This document shows positions 17,987 through 28,600 of a stretch of 55,515 nt of DNA, piece by piece. The position numbers and the translations under genes are program-made. Source of the stretch: Subtercola sp. (lineage in GTDB: Bacteria; Actinomycetota; Actinomycetes; Actinomycetales; Microbacteriaceae); assembly GCA_025463745.1 (NCBI GenBank), contig JAODBB010000055.1, forward strand, positions 1 through 55,515. Direction: 5' to 3'. The notes under the pieces were generated by a model. That model was given only the letters and a program-made list of their open reading frames with translations, did not search any database and had not been told where the DNA came from. The number at the start of each line of letters is the position of its first letter. Within the stretch, counting starts at the first letter, position 1.

Positions 17987-18054
17987 CCAGCCTCATGACC
18001 CTCCCACCTCCCCATCCAGACAACCGCGACACCCCCACGAAAGGCAGGCACCGC

Positions 18055-19362
18055 ATGGCGATATCGGGCCGATTCGTACTACTAGTGGCGCTCGGCGCGG
18101 TGCCGGTCGTCGTGCTGGGTCAGGCCTATGACCTCGCCGGCGTCGTGCTGGGGTGGTGGCTGGTGCTCTGTGTGCTGCTGGGCATCCTCGATCTGTGTCT
18201 GGCGGGCTCGCCCAGGCGGGTGAGCGTCGAGCGCGCGCTGCCGATGCGAGTGCGACTCGGCGAGACGGTGGAGGCAGAGCTGTACCTCACGAATTCCGGC
18301 CGGCGTACCCTTCGCGGCGTGATTCGAGATGCCTGGCAGCCGTCGGCAGGGGCCGCTACTACGCGCTTCGGGATGAGTATTCCGCGCGGCGAACGTCGGA
18401 TGGTGAGCGTCGAGCTGCGGCCGTTCCGGCGGGGCGAGCGCCGGGTGGAGCAGCTGAGCATCCGGTCGTTCGGGCCGCTCGGCCTGTGGGCGCGGCAAGC
18501 CTCGCTGATCGCCCCGGGACGCATTCGGGTGCTGCCGCCGTTCGTTTCACGCAAGCATCTGCCGTCGCGGCTGGCCCGGTTGCGCGAACTCGACGGCCGC
18601 GCGAGCGTGATGATTCGCGGGCAGGGCACCGAATTCGACTCGCTGCGAGAGTATGTGCGCGGCGACGACGTGCGCTCGATCGACTGGCGCGCAACAGCCC
18701 GGCGCGACGAAGTGATGGTGCGAACCTGGCGCCCCGAACGCGACCGGCGCATCGTGATCGTGATCGACACCGGTCGCACCTCGGCAGCCCGCATCGACAA
18801 CGAACCGCGGCTCGACACGGCCTTCGAGGCGACGTTGCTGCTCTCGGCGCTCGCCTCGGCGGCCGGCGACCGCGTGGATGTTCTCGCCTACGACCGCCGC
18901 ACCCGCGCCCGCGTGCAGGGCGCCACCGGCCCCGCCCTGCTCTCGGCGATCGTCGATGCGCTGGCCCCGGTCGAACCCGAGCTTCTCGAAATGGATTGGT
19001 CGTCGATCCCCGCGCAGGTGCGCCAGATCACCAACCAGCGCGCCCTCGTCGTGCTGCTCACCTCGATCGAGACGCCCGGCTCGTCGCACGGGTTGCTCGC
19101 CGCCTTGCCTCAACTGACGCAGCGGCATACCGTGCTGGTGGCGTCGGTGACCGACCCCTCGACGTTCGCCGCGGTGACGGTTCGGGATGATCGCACCTCG
19201 ACGTACATCGCAGCCGCGGCCGAGCGCGCCCTCCTCGATACAGCGCGGGTGTCTGCCGCTGTGCGCCAACTCGGTGCCGAGGTGGTCACGGGTGCGCCCG
19301 CGGATCTCCCGCCCGCTGTCGCCGACGCGTACCTCGCCCTCAAGGCCGCCGGCCGCCTCTGA
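18055..19362 (+). CDS. DUF58-domain protein, MoxR partner
   Basis: The 435-residue product has two membrane helices at the N-terminus (about 5-45) then the DUF58 region with the family signature GTEFDSLREYVRGDD and SIDWRATAR (about 180-215), followed by a von Willebrand-A-like fold beginning IVIVIDTGRTS. DUF58 proteins accompany MoxR ATPases. ATG at 18055 is chosen for its AAAGG upstream; ATG at 17995 is possible but would add a Pro-rich tail. It is the last plus-strand gene of the cluster, followed by a strong hairpin. Confidence 0.88.
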   Translation: MAISGRFVLLVALGAVPVVVLGQAYDLAGVVLGWWLVLCVLLGILDLCLAGSPRRVSVERALPMRVRLGETVEAELYLTNSGRRTLRGVIRDAWQPSAGAATTRFGMSIPRGERRMVSVELRPFRRGERRVEQLSIRSFGPLGLWARQASLIAPGRIRVLPPFVSRKHLPSRLARLRELDGRASVMIRGQGTEFDSLREYVRGDDVRSIDWRATARRDEVMVRTWRPERDRRIVIVIDTGRTSAARIDNEPRLDTAFEATLLLSALASAAGDRVDVLAYDRRTRARVQGATGPALLSAIVDALAPVEPELLEMDWSSIPAQVRQITNQRALVVLLTSIETPGSSHGLLAALPQLTQRHTVLVASVTDPSTFAAVTVRDDRTSTYIAAAAERALLDTARVSAAVRQLGAEVVTGAPADLPPAVADAYLALKAAGRL

Positions 19363-19416
19363 CCCGCAGGGTCCGCCACGCGCTGCCCGGCGCGCGCGCG
19401 CTGCACGGCGCGTCGC

Positions 19417-19460
19417 TGCGCAAAAGCACCTCGAGAGGCTCGTGGAGGTGCTTTTGCGCA
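19417..19460. terminator. bidirectional terminator between DUF58 and spoIIM genes
   Basis: Perfect 16-base arms TGCGCAAAAGCACCTC (19417-19432) and GAGGTGCTTTTGCGCA (19445-19460) surround a 12-base loop. Located between two convergent genes, it can end transcription from both sides. Confidence 0.88.
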
Positions 19461-19547
19461 ACCCCGATGAATCGCGGCCCGGCGTGTCGGGGCCCGGGGA
19501 GGGGGGAGGGGGAGGACGCGGGGGGAGGGCACGCGGGCTCGGCCGGG

Positions 19548-20543
19548 TCAGGCGGCGACGAGGCGCTTGGCGCCCGCGTCGAAATCGGCGAGGTCGCCGG
19601 TGTGGCCTGCACGAGAGGCGCGTCCGCCCACGAAGAGGATGTAGAAGAGGAACGCGGCGAGCGCCAGGGCGCCGATGCCGATCTTGATCGGCCACGGCCA
19701 GGGCTGCGGCGTCACGAACCCCTCGATGATGCCCGAAACCAGCAGCACGAAGATGAGGCCGATGGCGACGGTGAACAGGGCCCGCCCGTCCTCCGCGAGG
19801 GCCTGCCCGCGCGTGCGCGCGCCGGGGGCGATCCAGGCCCAGAAGATGCGGAGACCTGCGGCCGCGGCCACGAAGATGGCCGTCAATTCGAGCATCCCGT
19901 GCGGCAGGATGTAGGCGAAGAACACGTCGCCGCGGCCGAGGTGGAAGAGCACGCCCGCCGAGACGCCGATGTTCATGGCGTTCTGCAGCAAGAGGTAGGG
20001 CACGTAGACGCCGACGATGCCGAAGGCCACGCACTGGGCGGTGAGCCAGGCGTTGTTGGTCCACACCTGGCCGGCGAACGAGGCCGCCGGGTTCTCGGAG
20101 TAGTAGTTCACGAAGTCGTTCTGGGCGAACTTCTGCAGTTGCTCGTCGGTGCCGAAATTCGCGAGCACCTGGGGATCGTTCAGCACCCAGAAGGCATAGA
20201 GCACGCTCACAACGATCGTGGCGGCGGCGACCACGAGAATGACCCAGCGCAACCGGTACAGCGCCGCCGGCAACCGCAGCGCGAAGAACTCGGGAATGGC
20301 CGCGAAGAGGTTCGAGTTGCCGCTGGTGAACCGCTGACGGGCCCGCGAGAGCGAAACCGAGAGCCGGTCGCCGGCGATCGTCGACCCCGCCGACGTCTTC
20401 AACGCGGAGAGCTCGGTGGCGCCCGACTGGTACCGCTCGATCAGCTCGTCGGCTTCGGCGCCCGAATATGCGCGGCGTCGGCCGAGTTCATCGAGACGAC
20501 TCCATTCGTCACGATGAATTGCTGAATACGCGTCGAGATCCAT
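19548..20543 (-). CDS. SpoIIM/stage II sporulation protein M family membrane protein
   Basis: The 331-residue protein has an N-terminal helical region with YSGAEADELIERYQ and multiple membrane segments (about 100-122, 165-190, 205-235, 255-280, 290-310), including the FFAYILPHGMLELTAIFVA motif typical of the family. In non-sporulating actinobacteria this protein pairs with an RDD protein beside moxR/DUF58; its role is unknown. ATG at 20543 (MDLDAYSAIH) is used; only 17 bases separate it from the divergent RDD start. Confidence 0.87.
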   Translation of the reverse strand: MDLDAYSAIHRDEWSRLDELGRRRAYSGAEADELIERYQSGATELSALKTSAGSTIAGDRLSVSLSRARQRFTSGNSNLFAAIPEFFALRLPAALYRLRWVILVVAAATIVVSVLYAFWVLNDPQVLANFGTDEQLQKFAQNDFVNYYSENPAASFAGQVWTNNAWLTAQCVAFGIVGVYVPYLLLQNAMNIGVSAGVLFHLGRGDVFFAYILPHGMLELTAIFVAAAAGLRIFWAWIAPGARTRGQALAEDGRALFTVAIGLIFVLLVSGIIEGFVTPQPWPWPIKIGIGALALAAFLFYILFVGGRASRAGHTGDLADFDAGAKRLVAA

Positions 20544-20560
20544 CTGCTTAGATGATAGCC
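20544..20560. promoter_or_regulatory. 17-bp divergent promoter region, overlapping -10 boxes
   Basis: Between the spoIIM-type and RDD start codons there are only 17 bases. On the plus strand TAGATG (20549-20554) lies six bases before the RDD ATG. On the minus strand TATCAT (20557-20552) lies eight bases before the other ATG. The two boxes overlap, neither gene has room for a usual leader, and any -35 sequence must lie inside the opposite coding region. Confidence 0.5.
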
Positions 20561-21427
20561 ATGGCAGAGCCACTTCTCGCTCCGACGGCCGCGGCGCACT
20601 CGCTCGAGTACAACGACGAACTTCTGGTCACCGGCGAGGCCGTCGCCCTCGATGTGCGACCGGCGAGTTTCATTCTGCGGGTGGCCGGCGGCATCATCGA
20701 TGTGCTCGTCTCGCTCACGCTCTTCGTACTTCTGGTGCTGCTGCTGTCGGTGTGGGTGAATACGTCGGGCGCCGATTCGGCGTTGTCCACCGCTCTGGTG
20801 CTCTCGACGCTCGTGCTCTGCATCGTGGTGGTGCCGACGGCCGTCGAGACGCTGATGCGGGGGCGCTCGGTGGGCAAGCTCGCGATCGGCGCCCGCGTCG
20901 TTCGTGACGACGGCGGAGCATCCTCATTTCGGCACGCCTTCATTCGGGCGCTCACCGGCGTGCTCGAGATCTACCTGACCTTCGGCGGCATCGCCATCAT
21001 CGTGTCGCTGCTGAACGCCAAGTCGAAGCGGCTCGGCGATCTGCTGGCCGGAACGTTCAGCCAGTACGAACGGGTGCCGCGGCTCGTCTCGAACGCCCAG
21101 CCGGTGCCGCCGCCCCTTCTGGGCTGGGCGCAGGTGGCCGATGTGGCGAAGCTGCCCGACCGGCTGTCACGGCGCATCGCCCAGTTTCTCGCCGAGGCGC
21201 CGCGAATGACTCCGGATGCCCGCGCCCGCCACGCTGCGCACCTGCTGGCCGAGGCCGCTCCCTACGTCACTCCCCTGCCGGCGTGGGCCCACCCCGAGGC
21301 GCTGCTCACTGGCATCGCGGCTCTTCGTCGCGATCGGGAGTACGCCGCACTGCAACTCGAGCGTGCCCGACTGGCCCGGCTCGCCCCCGTTCTCGGCGGC
21401 CTTCCCCACGGCTTTCCCGAGCGCTGA
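20561..21427 (+). CDS. RDD-family membrane protein
   Basis: The 288-residue protein has the RDD domain (about 25-170): opening RPASFILRVAGGIIDVLVSL, a second membrane helix at about 75-95, GRSVGKLAIGARVV, and a third helix. The C-terminal 115 residues are Ala/Pro/Arg-rich and cytosolic. RDD proteins are small membrane proteins, some acting as sodium/proton antiporters; the role here is unknown. ATG at 20561 is used; an in-frame ATG at 20552 would overlap the proposed -10. Convergent with sahH, 18 bases away. Confidence 0.85.
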   Translation: MAEPLLAPTAAAHSLEYNDELLVTGEAVALDVRPASFILRVAGGIIDVLVSLTLFVLLVLLLSVWVNTSGADSALSTALVLSTLVLCIVVVPTAVETLMRGRSVGKLAIGARVVRDDGGASSFRHAFIRALTGVLEIYLTFGGIAIIVSLLNAKSKRLGDLLAGTFSQYERVPRLVSNAQPVPPPLLGWAQVADVAKLPDRLSRRIAQFLAEAPRMTPDARARHAAHLLAEAAPYVTPLPAWAHPEALLTGIAALRRDREYAALQLERARLARLAPVLGGLPHGFPER

Positions 21428-21445
21428 CCCCCGAGCGCTTTGGGG

Positions 21446-22930
21446 CTAGTACCGGTAGTGATCTACCTTGTAAGGACCATCAACACTGACGCCGATGTAC
21501 GCGGCCTGCTCGGGTGTCAGAACGGTCAGTTCTACCCCCAGAGCGTCGAGGTGCAGTCGCGCGACCTTCTCGTCGAGGATCTTCGGCAGCGTATAGACGC
21601 CCACCGGGTAGTTCTCGGGGCTGCCCCAGAGCTCGATCTGGGCGAGCACCTGGTTCGTGAACGAGTTGCTCATCACGAAGCTCGGGTGGCCGGTCGCGTT
21701 GCCGAGGTTCATCAAGCGCCCCTCGGAGAGAATCAGCACCGAACGGCCGGTGGGCAGGCGCCACTCGTGCACCTGCGGCTTGATCTCGACCTTCACCGCA
21801 CCCTCGATGCGCTCGAGGCCCGCGATGTCGATCTCGTCATCGAAGTGACCGACGTTCGCCACGATGGCGAGGTGCTTCATGCCGAGCAGGTGCTCGGTGG
21901 TGATGACGTGCTGGTTGCCGGTGCCGGTGACGAAGATATCGACCGTTGCGAGAACGGATTCGAGGCGGGCGACTTGAAAGCCGTCCATCGCGGCCTGCAA
22001 GGCGTTGATCGGGTCGACCTCGCTGACGATGACGCGGGCGCCCTGACCGCGAAGTGCCTCTGCCGCGCCCTTGCCCACGTCGCCGTAGCCGACCACGAAA
22101 GCGACCTTTCCACCGATGAGAACGTCGGTGGCGCGGTTCAGTCCGTCGGGCAGGGAGTGCCGAATGCCGTACTTGTTGTCGAACTTCGACTTGGTGACGG
22201 AATCGTTCACGTTCATCGCAGGGAAGAGCAGTGCATCCGCGGCAGCCAGCTCGTACAGACGGTGCACGCCCGTGGTGGTCTCTTCGGAGACACCGCGCAT
22301 GTCGGCGGCGATCGTCGTGAACCGATTCGGCGCCTGCTCGAGAGAACGGCGCAGCAGGTCGAGAATGACGGTGTACTCGAAGGTGTCAGACTCGGTAGCC
22401 GCCGGAACGGCACCGGCCAGCTCGAATTCGCGCCCCTTGTGCACGAGCAAGGTGGCGTCACCGCCGTCGTCGAGGATCATGTTCGGGCCGATGAAGGTCT
22501 CGCCGGCTTCGGCGGCCTCGGCGCTCCAGTCGAAGGCCTGGTCGGTGCACCACCAGTACTCTTCAAGGGTTTCGCCCTTCCAGGCGAACACCGGTACGCC
22601 GTTCGGTGCGTCTGGCGTGCCATCACGCCCGACCACGATGGCCGCGGCGGCTTCGTCTTGAGTGGAGAAGATGTTGCAGCTCACCCAGCGCACCTGCGCG
22701 CCCAGCTCGACGAGCGTTTCGATGAGAACGGCGGTCTGCACGGTCATGTGCAGCGACCCCATGATGCGAGCGCCGGCGAGCGGCTTCGATGCGCCGAACT
22801 CTTCGCGCAGGGCCATCAACCCCGGCATCTCGTTCTCGGCGAGGCGAATCTGGTGCCGGCCGGCTTCGGCGAGGGTGAGGTCTCGAACTTTGAAGGGCAG
22901 AGCGATGCTGAGTGAGGGAGCAAAAGTCAT
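21446..22930 (-). CDS. sahH: adenosylhomocysteinase
   Basis: SahH hydrolyses S-adenosylhomocysteine to adenosine and homocysteine using bound NAD, clearing the inhibitor of methyltransferases. The 494-residue product has the substrate region ([21 protein letters not shown]), the NAD-binding fold [19 protein letters not shown], the [10 protein letters not shown] segment and the conserved end PYKVDHYRY. It contains the roughly 40-residue insert of the long bacterial form. ATG at 22930 is the family start; the longer open frame is not real coding. No SAH riboswitch could be recognised upstream. Confidence 0.97.
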   Translation of the reverse strand: MTFAPSLSIALPFKVRDLTLAEAGRHQIRLAENEMPGLMALREEFGASKPLAGARIMGSLHMTVQTAVLIETLVELGAQVRWVSCNIFSTQDEAAAAIVVGRDGTPDAPNGVPVFAWKGETLEEYWWCTDQAFDWSAEAAEAGETFIGPNMILDDGGDATLLVHKGREFELAGAVPAATESDTFEYTVILDLLRRSLEQAPNRFTTIAADMRGVSEETTTGVHRLYELAAADALLFPAMNVNDSVTKSKFDNKYGIRHSLPDGLNRATDVLIGGKVAFVVGYGDVGKGAAEALRGQGARVIVSEVDPINALQAAMDGFQVARLESVLATVDIFVTGTGNQHVITTEHLLGMKHLAIVANVGHFDDEIDIAGLERIEGAVKVEIKPQVHEWRLPTGRSVLILSEGRLMNLGNATGHPSFVMSNSFTNQVLAQIELWGSPENYPVGVYTLPKILDEKVARLHLDALGVELTVLTPEQAAYIGVSVDGPYKVDHYRY

Positions 22931-23053
22931 GCACTCATTATCGCTCACCACGACCCGATCCGGTCCGTCAGGCAGATGGCTGTGCAGAACGTCTGCCGCA
23001 GCGCGGCTGTGCAGAATGAGGAGACCCACCCTGAATGCCGCCCATCGGCGACG

Positions 23054-23080
23054 CTTTCCGCGCGAGTCTCGCGCAGAAAG
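23054..23080 (-). terminator. terminator downstream of DUF3499 gene
   Basis: Thirteen-base arms CTTTCCGCGCGAG and CTCGCGCAGAAAG pair at 12 of 13 positions around a single base. The hairpin lies eight bases past the DUF3499 stop and upstream of sahH. Confidence 0.75.
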
Positions 23081-23088
23081 CCATGAAC

Positions 23089-23301
23089 TCAGATGTCGTT
23101 GCCGACGGAGACGTATCGCATGACCTGCCAGCCCTTCGGCGCCGACAGCCGTTCGGAGTGCCGCGCGCAGAGGTCGTAACTGTGCGGCTCGTGCTGCATG
23201 CTCAGCGGGCCGAGAACCGCCATCGAATCGGCGTAAACATAGGTGAGCGTCGAGATGGCTTCGCCTTGGCATGACACGCGCGAGCAGGTTCTGGTGATCA
23301 T
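23089..23301 (-). CDS. DUF3499 small protein
   Basis: The 70-residue protein has C-S-R-V-S-C, then [16 protein letters not shown], then [17 protein letters not shown], which is the hallmark of the actinobacterial DUF3499 family (Rv3258c position). The Cys and His residues suggest a small zinc-binding fold. ATG at 23301 is used, with GGAGAGG immediately before it; a GTG three codons upstream is an alternative. It is divergent from the metallopeptidase-family gene, the usual arrangement. Confidence 0.85.
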   Translation of the reverse strand: MITRTCSRVSCQGEAISTLTYVYADSMAVLGPLSMQHEPHSYDLCARHSERLSAPKGWQVMRYVSVGNDI

Positions 23302-23429
23302 CCTCTCCACACTAAATCGCCGAGGGTCGATCGGCCTGGCGGGCGCGCCGTAAGAGGGTGCGCCAAGAAGTCTCACAGACCAGCGCAGGAGGGTGCCCAC
23401 GTCGCGCGGCACCCTCTAGGCTTGCATGC

Positions 23430-23870
23430 ATGCCACGTTCACGGCGCAATAGTTCAGCGAAGACCTCCGCCGGTCGGTATCGCAACCGCCATGGGCGCAC
23501 CCTGCGATCATCGGTGACCGGGCCGCATCTGCCACCGCTGCGCACGCGTATCGACCTCTTCGAAATGACCGTCGCGTCGACAGCCGACTATCTTAAAGGT
23601 GTGTGGCCCGAAGAGCTGGCAGATGTGATTTTCGAGATCGGTGCTGTACCGCTCGGGATGCCCGCTGACGGCGCCCCGGTCGAACGCTGGAGCGTCATCG
23701 GCAATCGCATCATCTTGTATCGGCTGCCGATTCAGCGCCTGTCGAAACTGCACCGCGATGACGAATTGCACAAGCGGATGATCATCGAGAGCTGCGTTTT
23801 TCGCGCGGTCGCCGAGTTGCTCGGCAAAGACCCGTGGGATCTGGCGCCCGACCGCTTTCGCCACTTCTGA
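23430..23870 (+). CDS. metallopeptidase-family protein lacking HExxH
   Basis: The 146-residue protein begins with a basic SR-rich tail, then a fold matching the small actinobacterial 'metallopeptidase family' (Rv3259 position): LPPLRTRIDLFEMTV, VWPEELADVIFEIGAVP, NRIILYRLPI, and a helix HKRMIIESCVFRAVAELLG followed by PWDLAPDRF. The zinc-binding HExxH of true metallopeptidases is replaced by a segment starting H-K-R-M-I-I-E-S, so it is unlikely to be an active protease. ATG at 23430 is used. Function unknown; it consistently pairs with DUF3499. Confidence 0.8.
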   Translation: MPRSRRNSSAKTSAGRYRNRHGRTLRSSVTGPHLPPLRTRIDLFEMTVASTADYLKGVWPEELADVIFEIGAVPLGMPADGAPVERWSVIGNRIILYRLPIQRLSKLHRDDELHKRMIIESCVFRAVAELLGKDPWDLAPDRFRHF

Positions 23871-23889
23871 GTCGAGCAAGAAACCCGGC

Positions 23890-25614
23890 TCAGCCGCCCG
23901 TGCCGGAGTAGATGGTGATCGGCGCCGCCAACGGGCTCGCCGGGCTCACGCTGAAGGCCGAGATCAGTCCATCGCCCAGGTACCCCACCGACGCCATCAG
24001 GGGCGCCGATGTCACCACCGTGTATGACGTGTTCGCGGTCACGGCCTGACCGGTGGCGCTGTTCGCCGCGACGGTGAGCGTGATCGGAGTCACGGCGCCG
24101 GTTGTCGGGGTGAGTGTCACCGCGGCATCCGTATTCGTGGTGTTCACCAGCTGCAGGCGCGGGTTCGGGCCGGTCGCGGTGGCGAACATGAAGGTGCCGC
24201 CGATCGGCGGGCTCGACTGATACCAGGCGAAATCGACGCCGCCGCTGACCACGGCAGACCGGGCACCGACCACGACGGGCTGATCTGACGAGACGACGAC
24301 GCTGTAGGTGTCGTCGGTCAACGACGGGAACGGAAAGTCGGTCACGACTCCCCCGGTGGCGCTGTAGCTCACGGTGGTATCGGCGACACCGAGCGTCTCA
24401 CTCTTCATCGTGACGGTCAGTGTGGCGCCGGCCGAACCGGGCACATACACGCGCAGCGCCGCGGGCAGGTCGCTCGAGGCCGGGTCTGCCGCCTGCTCGG
24501 CGATAGCACTCGTGCTGACGATCTGCACTCCGGCGATGGTCTGAGAGAGCGCCGGGGCTCCGGTGGGGCCGGCAACATCGATACCGCCCGGCGTCAGCCC
24601 GCGAATCACGCTCTGCTGCAGCGAGGCGAGAACGGTGCCGCCGGCAGCGGTGACGTGGATGACCGGCGAAACCACATCGGGAGCGAACCCGGCCAGCGAT
24701 AGTGCCCGCTGCGAGTGCGGCTGCACCGTGATGCCGCTGGTTCCCGGTGCGTTCACCACCCCGGTCTCGTCGAAGATCGACACCGACACCGTCGAGAGTA
24801 CGGCGGTCGGGTTCGACAGAATCAGGTACGTCGAGCGCCCCGTGACGGTAGACCCCGCGGCCAGCCAGGTGTCGGCCGCAGCCTCCGAGCATTCCGAACT
24901 CGCCAGACCCGCGAGGTCTGGGTTGGTGATCTGCTGCGACTGACTGCCGCTGAGCAGGGTGCCGCTCGAACCCGGGGCGGTGAGGGTCGTGGACTGCGAG
25001 GGGCCGGCCACAGCATCCGGAGTCGACAGCGTACCGGTGGTGATCGTGTCGCCGGCGGGCACGATGCCGCCGATGAGGGTGGGGGTGCCGAGCGACACGA
25101 GCGAAAGCGCGCCGTTGCCGCCGCCCGAGGACGAAGGGTCGGCGGGCCCCAAGAACGGCCCGGGGCAGACGCGGGTCTGGTCGGATGCCACGGGGGTGAC
25201 CACCACGCTCGGCACCCCTGTGGCAACGGTGGGCAACGAGAGCACGGCCGCGGCACCGACGGTGGCGGCTCCGAGCGCGAGCACCACGACACTGGTTGCG
25301 ATACGGATGCCCGTACGGGCTGCCGCGCGCCTGCCGGCGGCGGCTGTCGCCGCCGACCGCGGCGTCTTCGTGACCGCGGCTTTCGGAGCCGTAACCTTGG
25401 GGGGCTTCGGTGTCTTGGCCTTGGTGGGTTTGGGCGGCTTGACCATCGTGTTCTCTGAAGTGGCCTCCTCGCGGGGCGCAGGCTCCGGCGCCGGGGAATC
25501 CTGTGCTGCATCGGGGGCGACGACGGCCTCCGATTCGGCCGTGTGCCGTTCATCCGGAACATTGCCCGCGGGCTCGTTCGTCACGGGCGCGTTCTCATCG
25601 AAATCACTCGCCAC
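23890..25614 (-). CDS. DUF5719 membrane-anchored extracytoplasmic protein
   Basis: The 574-residue protein has a cytosolic acidic start, a Lys/Pro-rich stretch (about 58-85, PKPTKAKTPKPP), a single membrane segment (about 104-128) and a long Ser/Thr/Gly/Val-rich extracytoplasmic beta-rich region. This matches the actinobacterial DUF5719 layout. It lies directly downstream of the large glycosyltransferase, overlapping its 3' end by 11 bases, so the two are translationally coupled and probably work together in the envelope. No enzymatic motif seen. Confidence 0.8.
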   Translation of the reverse strand: MASDFDENAPVTNEPAGNVPDERHTAESEAVVAPDAAQDSPAPEPAPREEATSENTMVKPPKPTKAKTPKPPKVTAPKAAVTKTPRSAATAAAGRRAAARTGIRIATSVVVLALGAATVGAAAVLSLPTVATGVPSVVVTPVASDQTRVCPGPFLGPADPSSSGGGNGALSLVSLGTPTLIGGIVPAGDTITTGTLSTPDAVAGPSQSTTLTAPGSSGTLLSGSQSQQITNPDLAGLASSECSEAAADTWLAAGSTVTGRSTYLILSNPTAVLSTVSVSIFDETGVVNAPGTSGITVQPHSQRALSLAGFAPDVVSPVIHVTAAGGTVLASLQQSVIRGLTPGGIDVAGPTGAPALSQTIAGVQIVSTSAIAEQAADPASSDLPAALRVYVPGSAGATLTVTMKSETLGVADTTVSYSATGGVVTDFPFPSLTDDTYSVVVSSDQPVVVGARSAVVSGGVDFAWYQSSPPIGGTFMFATATGPNPRLQLVNTTNTDAAVTLTPTTGAVTPITLTVAANSATGQAVTANTSYTVVTSAPLMASVGYLGDGLISAFSVSPASPLAAPITIYSGTGG

Positions 25615-28600
25615 GTCGCACCCCTTCTCCGACTACTACGGTTGGCAGCTCTTGATCGGTTCGGTCAATTTGCAGCTCGTCGTCGGAAGGGTCATATGCC
25701 GACTCAGCCGGCGCAGATTCCGCCGGAATCGCACCGTCACCTCGGGCACCGCCCGGCTCGCCGGGCCCGCCAGCGTCGCCGCGCGTGTTCGCATGCGCCG
25801 CATCAGCGCCATCGCCCACGTCAGCGGCTGCGCCCGCGCCCGCGCCACCGTTGCCGTTGCCGTTGCCGCTTACGTTCGCATCCTCCGTGGCGTCAGCGCC
25901 ATCGCCCACCCGAGCACCGTCACCAGCACCAGCACCAGCCACGGCACGCCTGCCCGTGCCACCGTCAGGCCCCGCTCCCACCTCATCGAGTGTGGTCGCC
26001 GCACGCAGCCCGTGCGCCTCGAGCCGCCCGGCCGGCAGCGCCAACAGCAGTGCAAGCCCGAAGACGATGGCCTGGATGATCAGAATCAACAGCCCTGCGG
26101 AGGTACCGGTGTTGGTGGGCGAGATCGGCGGCAAAGCCGAGAATCCGGGCGTGCCCGTGATCTCCCACAGTTCGCCCGCGAACGTCTGGCCGATCGAGGT
26201 GAGCGATGCATTGCTGTCGAAGGCGCTCTTCGAACGGGCTACCACGGCCTGAGCATCCGGAGTCGCACTCGAAACTGAGGGCGGTGCGAGAACAACGAAC
26301 TCGATGCCGAGCTGGGCGAGTTGCACGCTGGCGTCGGTTCCGCTGCGCGAAGCGAGGTTGCCCACGAGCTCGGCCACGTTCTGCGCCTCGGGCGTCACCG
26401 TGCTGGTGGTGGCGGCCAGCGTCGACTGGGTTTCGAGAGTGGCGCCCGTTCCATGAACGATGGATGCCGCGAGCCCCCCATCGGACTGCGGATTCAGCAC
26501 CAGCGTTCCCACCCGCGGGTTCGATGCGGCCTCAGCCGTGACGAACGCGGGCAACGACTGACCCGTGCTCGAGTGCACATCACTCGTGGCCGTCAGGGTC
26601 GACGTGGCGACCGGAACTGCCAGAATCGCAATCGCGAACGCCGCCAGCACCGCAGGAAGGCTCGCGAAGCGCTTGAACGTCGACAGGCCGAACGTGGCCG
26701 CACCGACCAGTCCGAGCCAGTACAGGCTGAGCCCCGCGCCCGGCCACACCGAGATCTCGAGCGAGCCCGTCGAACTCACCGAGATGAGCGTCGCGGCGAC
26801 CGCCGTGGCGAACCCGAGAATTCCGACCACGGCCGCAACCGCTGCGATACCCGAGCGTCGAAGGAAGAGCGATACCACGGCCAGCAGCGCGAGCGGGGCG
26901 AGCAGGATGAACGCGATCAGCATCACCGTGTCAGAACTCATTCCCACCGACGAGCCGATGCTCGCCCAGCCGCCGACACCCGACTCGGGCAGACCGAGCA
27001 GCAGATCGAGCAGGCTCGTGGGAGTGTGCGCGTTCGGCAGGCCGGGATCGGCCAAGAGCCCGAAGATGTTGCCGCGCTGCAGCTGTTCCCAGGCGAGCGG
27101 AGCAACCAGCACGAGCGCCGGAAGAGGAATGCCGACGTAGCGCATGGCAGCGCGGCGCGAGACGATGACGGCACCCAGCCAGAGCACAATCAGAGCCGGC
27201 CAGAGCGAAGGCGCCGCCGCGATCACACCGGCGAACAGCAGCGAGGCGATCGCCGACGACGACCAGGAACGCGCGGCCGAAATCCCGGCCAGAAAAAGCC
27301 AGGGCAGCAGGAGATGGGCGATGATCGCGCCGGCCTGGCCTCCATCCAGCGCGGCCAGAAACGGCGGGGCGAGAGCCCAGAGAATGGCGGCGAAGACGCG
27401 CAGACCCTGGCGGTTGGTGAACTTCGCCGCGCAGAACCATGCAGCGAGCGCGGCCAGTGGAAAGGCGATGAGATAAAGCACCACGAGCGCGGCCGAAGGC
27501 GACCAGAACGTCAGTGAACCGAAGATCGCCAGAATGTACGCGAACGGGTCGGATGCTCCGGTGAACCCGAGGCCGAGATCACGCCAGCCGTACCCGACTT
27601 GCGCCCAGAGCCCGGCCGGGTCTGCGCCGAGCGGCAGAAACGAGCCACCGACGATGGCGTTCGCACCGAAGAGCGGGAAGAAGAGCACGAGCCCGAGCAC
27701 CGCTGCTGCCGCCACGATCGCAGCCCCGCCGCCGGAGAAGAATTGCAACTCCTCACGAGACCCGCGGGCCTTCGAGAGAGCCAGTTCGCGTACGAGCGCG
27801 TTGCGTCGGCGCACCTCAGCCCCGGGCACACGGAGCGGCGCGAGTGAGGCCCAACCTGCATGCTTCGTTGTTCGAATCGACCGCCGAGCCGCACCGACCC
27901 GCCCGCTGAACGCCGTCTTGAATGCGGCCGCGAACTCTCCTGCCACGGCGCCGGGCTGCTTGCGCAGCACCTGGAAGAGGGAGCGCAGCACCGCGAGCGG
28001 CACGAGTGAGAGCCAGTGGAAGACAACGGCGAACGCCGGGGCGTACACCAGCCGGCGATGCAGTTGCGCCGAGCGCCTTGTGGTCTGGCGCTTGCGGCGC
28101 TGCGAACCCTTGATCGACGTGCCAGGCCCGGAGAGACCATCGCCTGCCGTCGCGACTTTGGCCGAGGGCACGGCAATCACGCGGTGGCCGGCAAGACGTA
28201 CCCGAATCGAGAAGTCGAGGCCGTTGTCGGCCGTCGGCAGAGCCGGATCGAATCCGCCGAGCTGGTTGAAAACCGTGTGACGCACCAGCATGCCCGCGGC
28301 TCCGAGGCCGAGCACATCGCTCATGCGCTCGTGTTGCGCCTGGTCGAGCTCACGCTCGACGATCGGCACGCTGGCGCCGAAGCGGGTCAGCGACTCCCCG
28401 AAACCGGCGATGAACGCCGAGTCGTCCCACTCCATCTGCTTGGGCCCGGCGACGGCGACGGAAGGGTTCACCTCGACGGCCGCAAGCAAGGCGGCGAGCG
28501 CCCCGGGCTCGGGCGCGGTGTCGTGGGCAAGCAGCCACAGCCATTCGTCGTCGGAGCCAGGTGGAGGAACGACACCCAGCGCATGCGTCACAGCGACACC

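Noticed and set aside
21440-22915. 491-codon plus-strand open frame opposite sahH
   Set aside because: Antisense shadow of the strongly conserved SahH sequence.
22931-23053. SAH riboswitch upstream of sahH
   Set aside because: I looked for the paired conserved core on the minus strand and found no convincing structure; the only strong hairpin is the DUF3499 terminator.
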